A stretch of 64,000 bases of DNA, taken from Hemibagrus wyckioides. Its lineage: Eukaryota > Chordata > Actinopteri > Siluriformes > Bagridae. Both the position numbers and the translations under genes were made by a program. The stretch lies in contig NC_080716.1 of assembly GCF_019097595.1 (NCBI RefSeq), positions 11,217,401 to 11,281,400 on the forward strand, written 5' to 3'. This document shows, one piece after another, positions 63,955 to 64,000 of the stretch (its first letter is position 1; each line of letters opens with the position of its first letter). The notes under the pieces are model-generated. The model saw nothing but the letters and a program-made list of their open reading frames with translations. It ran no database searches and was not told the DNA's origin.

Positions 63955-64000
63955 CTGAATAGAAGAAGAAGTCACAGGTTTGAGTAATGATGCATAATTG

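Overview
The window is nuclear DNA of a ray-finned fish. It is AT-rich, with intron-split vertebrate genes, long CA/GA/TA microsatellites, tRNA-derived SINEs, LINE 3' tails and many Tc1-like DNA transposons. The transposon families suggest an otophysan such as a catfish, but that is inference. I see no rRNA or functional tRNA gene, no CRISPR array and no bacterial or viral gene. Five protein genes can be read exon by exon, with all splice phases closing. Layout: (1) 1-5524 (+), hacd1 without its first exon, which lies to the left of the window. (2) 8494-17706 (-), complete colec12, nine coding exons, 731 aa. (3) 18.2-26.1 kb, a transposon-rich block ending in an unusual repeat array against the tyms promoter. 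(4) 26266-32356 (+), complete tyms, seven exons, 317 aa. (5) 32907-40105 (-), complete enosf1, fifteen exons, 445 aa, tail to tail with tyms. (6) 40.3-47.3 kb, mostly transposon remnants and simple repeats. (7) 47983-50148 (+), complete adcyap1, coding for the PACAP precursor, four coding exons, 167 aa. (8) 50.2-63.9 kb, a gene-poor stretch with one unexplained exon-like ORF near adcyap1 and, at the right edge, what looks like the last coding exon of an unidentified minus-strand gene. The order colec12-tyms-enosf1-adcyap1 matches human 18p11.32 (COLEC12, CETN1, CLUL1, TYMS, ENOSF1, YES1, ADCYAP1), but cetn1, clul1 and yes1 are not recognisable here. hacd1, on human 10p12, lies next to colec12 instead. 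The genes are not an operon. tyms makes dTMP and enosf1 is its conserved tail-to-tail partner. hacd1 acts in very-long-chain fatty acid elongation, colec12 is a scavenger receptor and adcyap1 a neuropeptide precursor. I found no new multi-gene system. The most unusual structure is the 23.9-26.1 kb array, in which an E-box plus CCAAT module of the tyms upstream region occurs three times with identical 18-bp spacing, among transposon ends and ATT microsatellites. Others are a palindromic Tc1-derived element at 41.5-42.3 kb, five differently deleted copies of one Tc1 family (four of them within 10 kb), and microsatellite tracts that serve as polypyrimidine tracts in colec12 and adcyap1.
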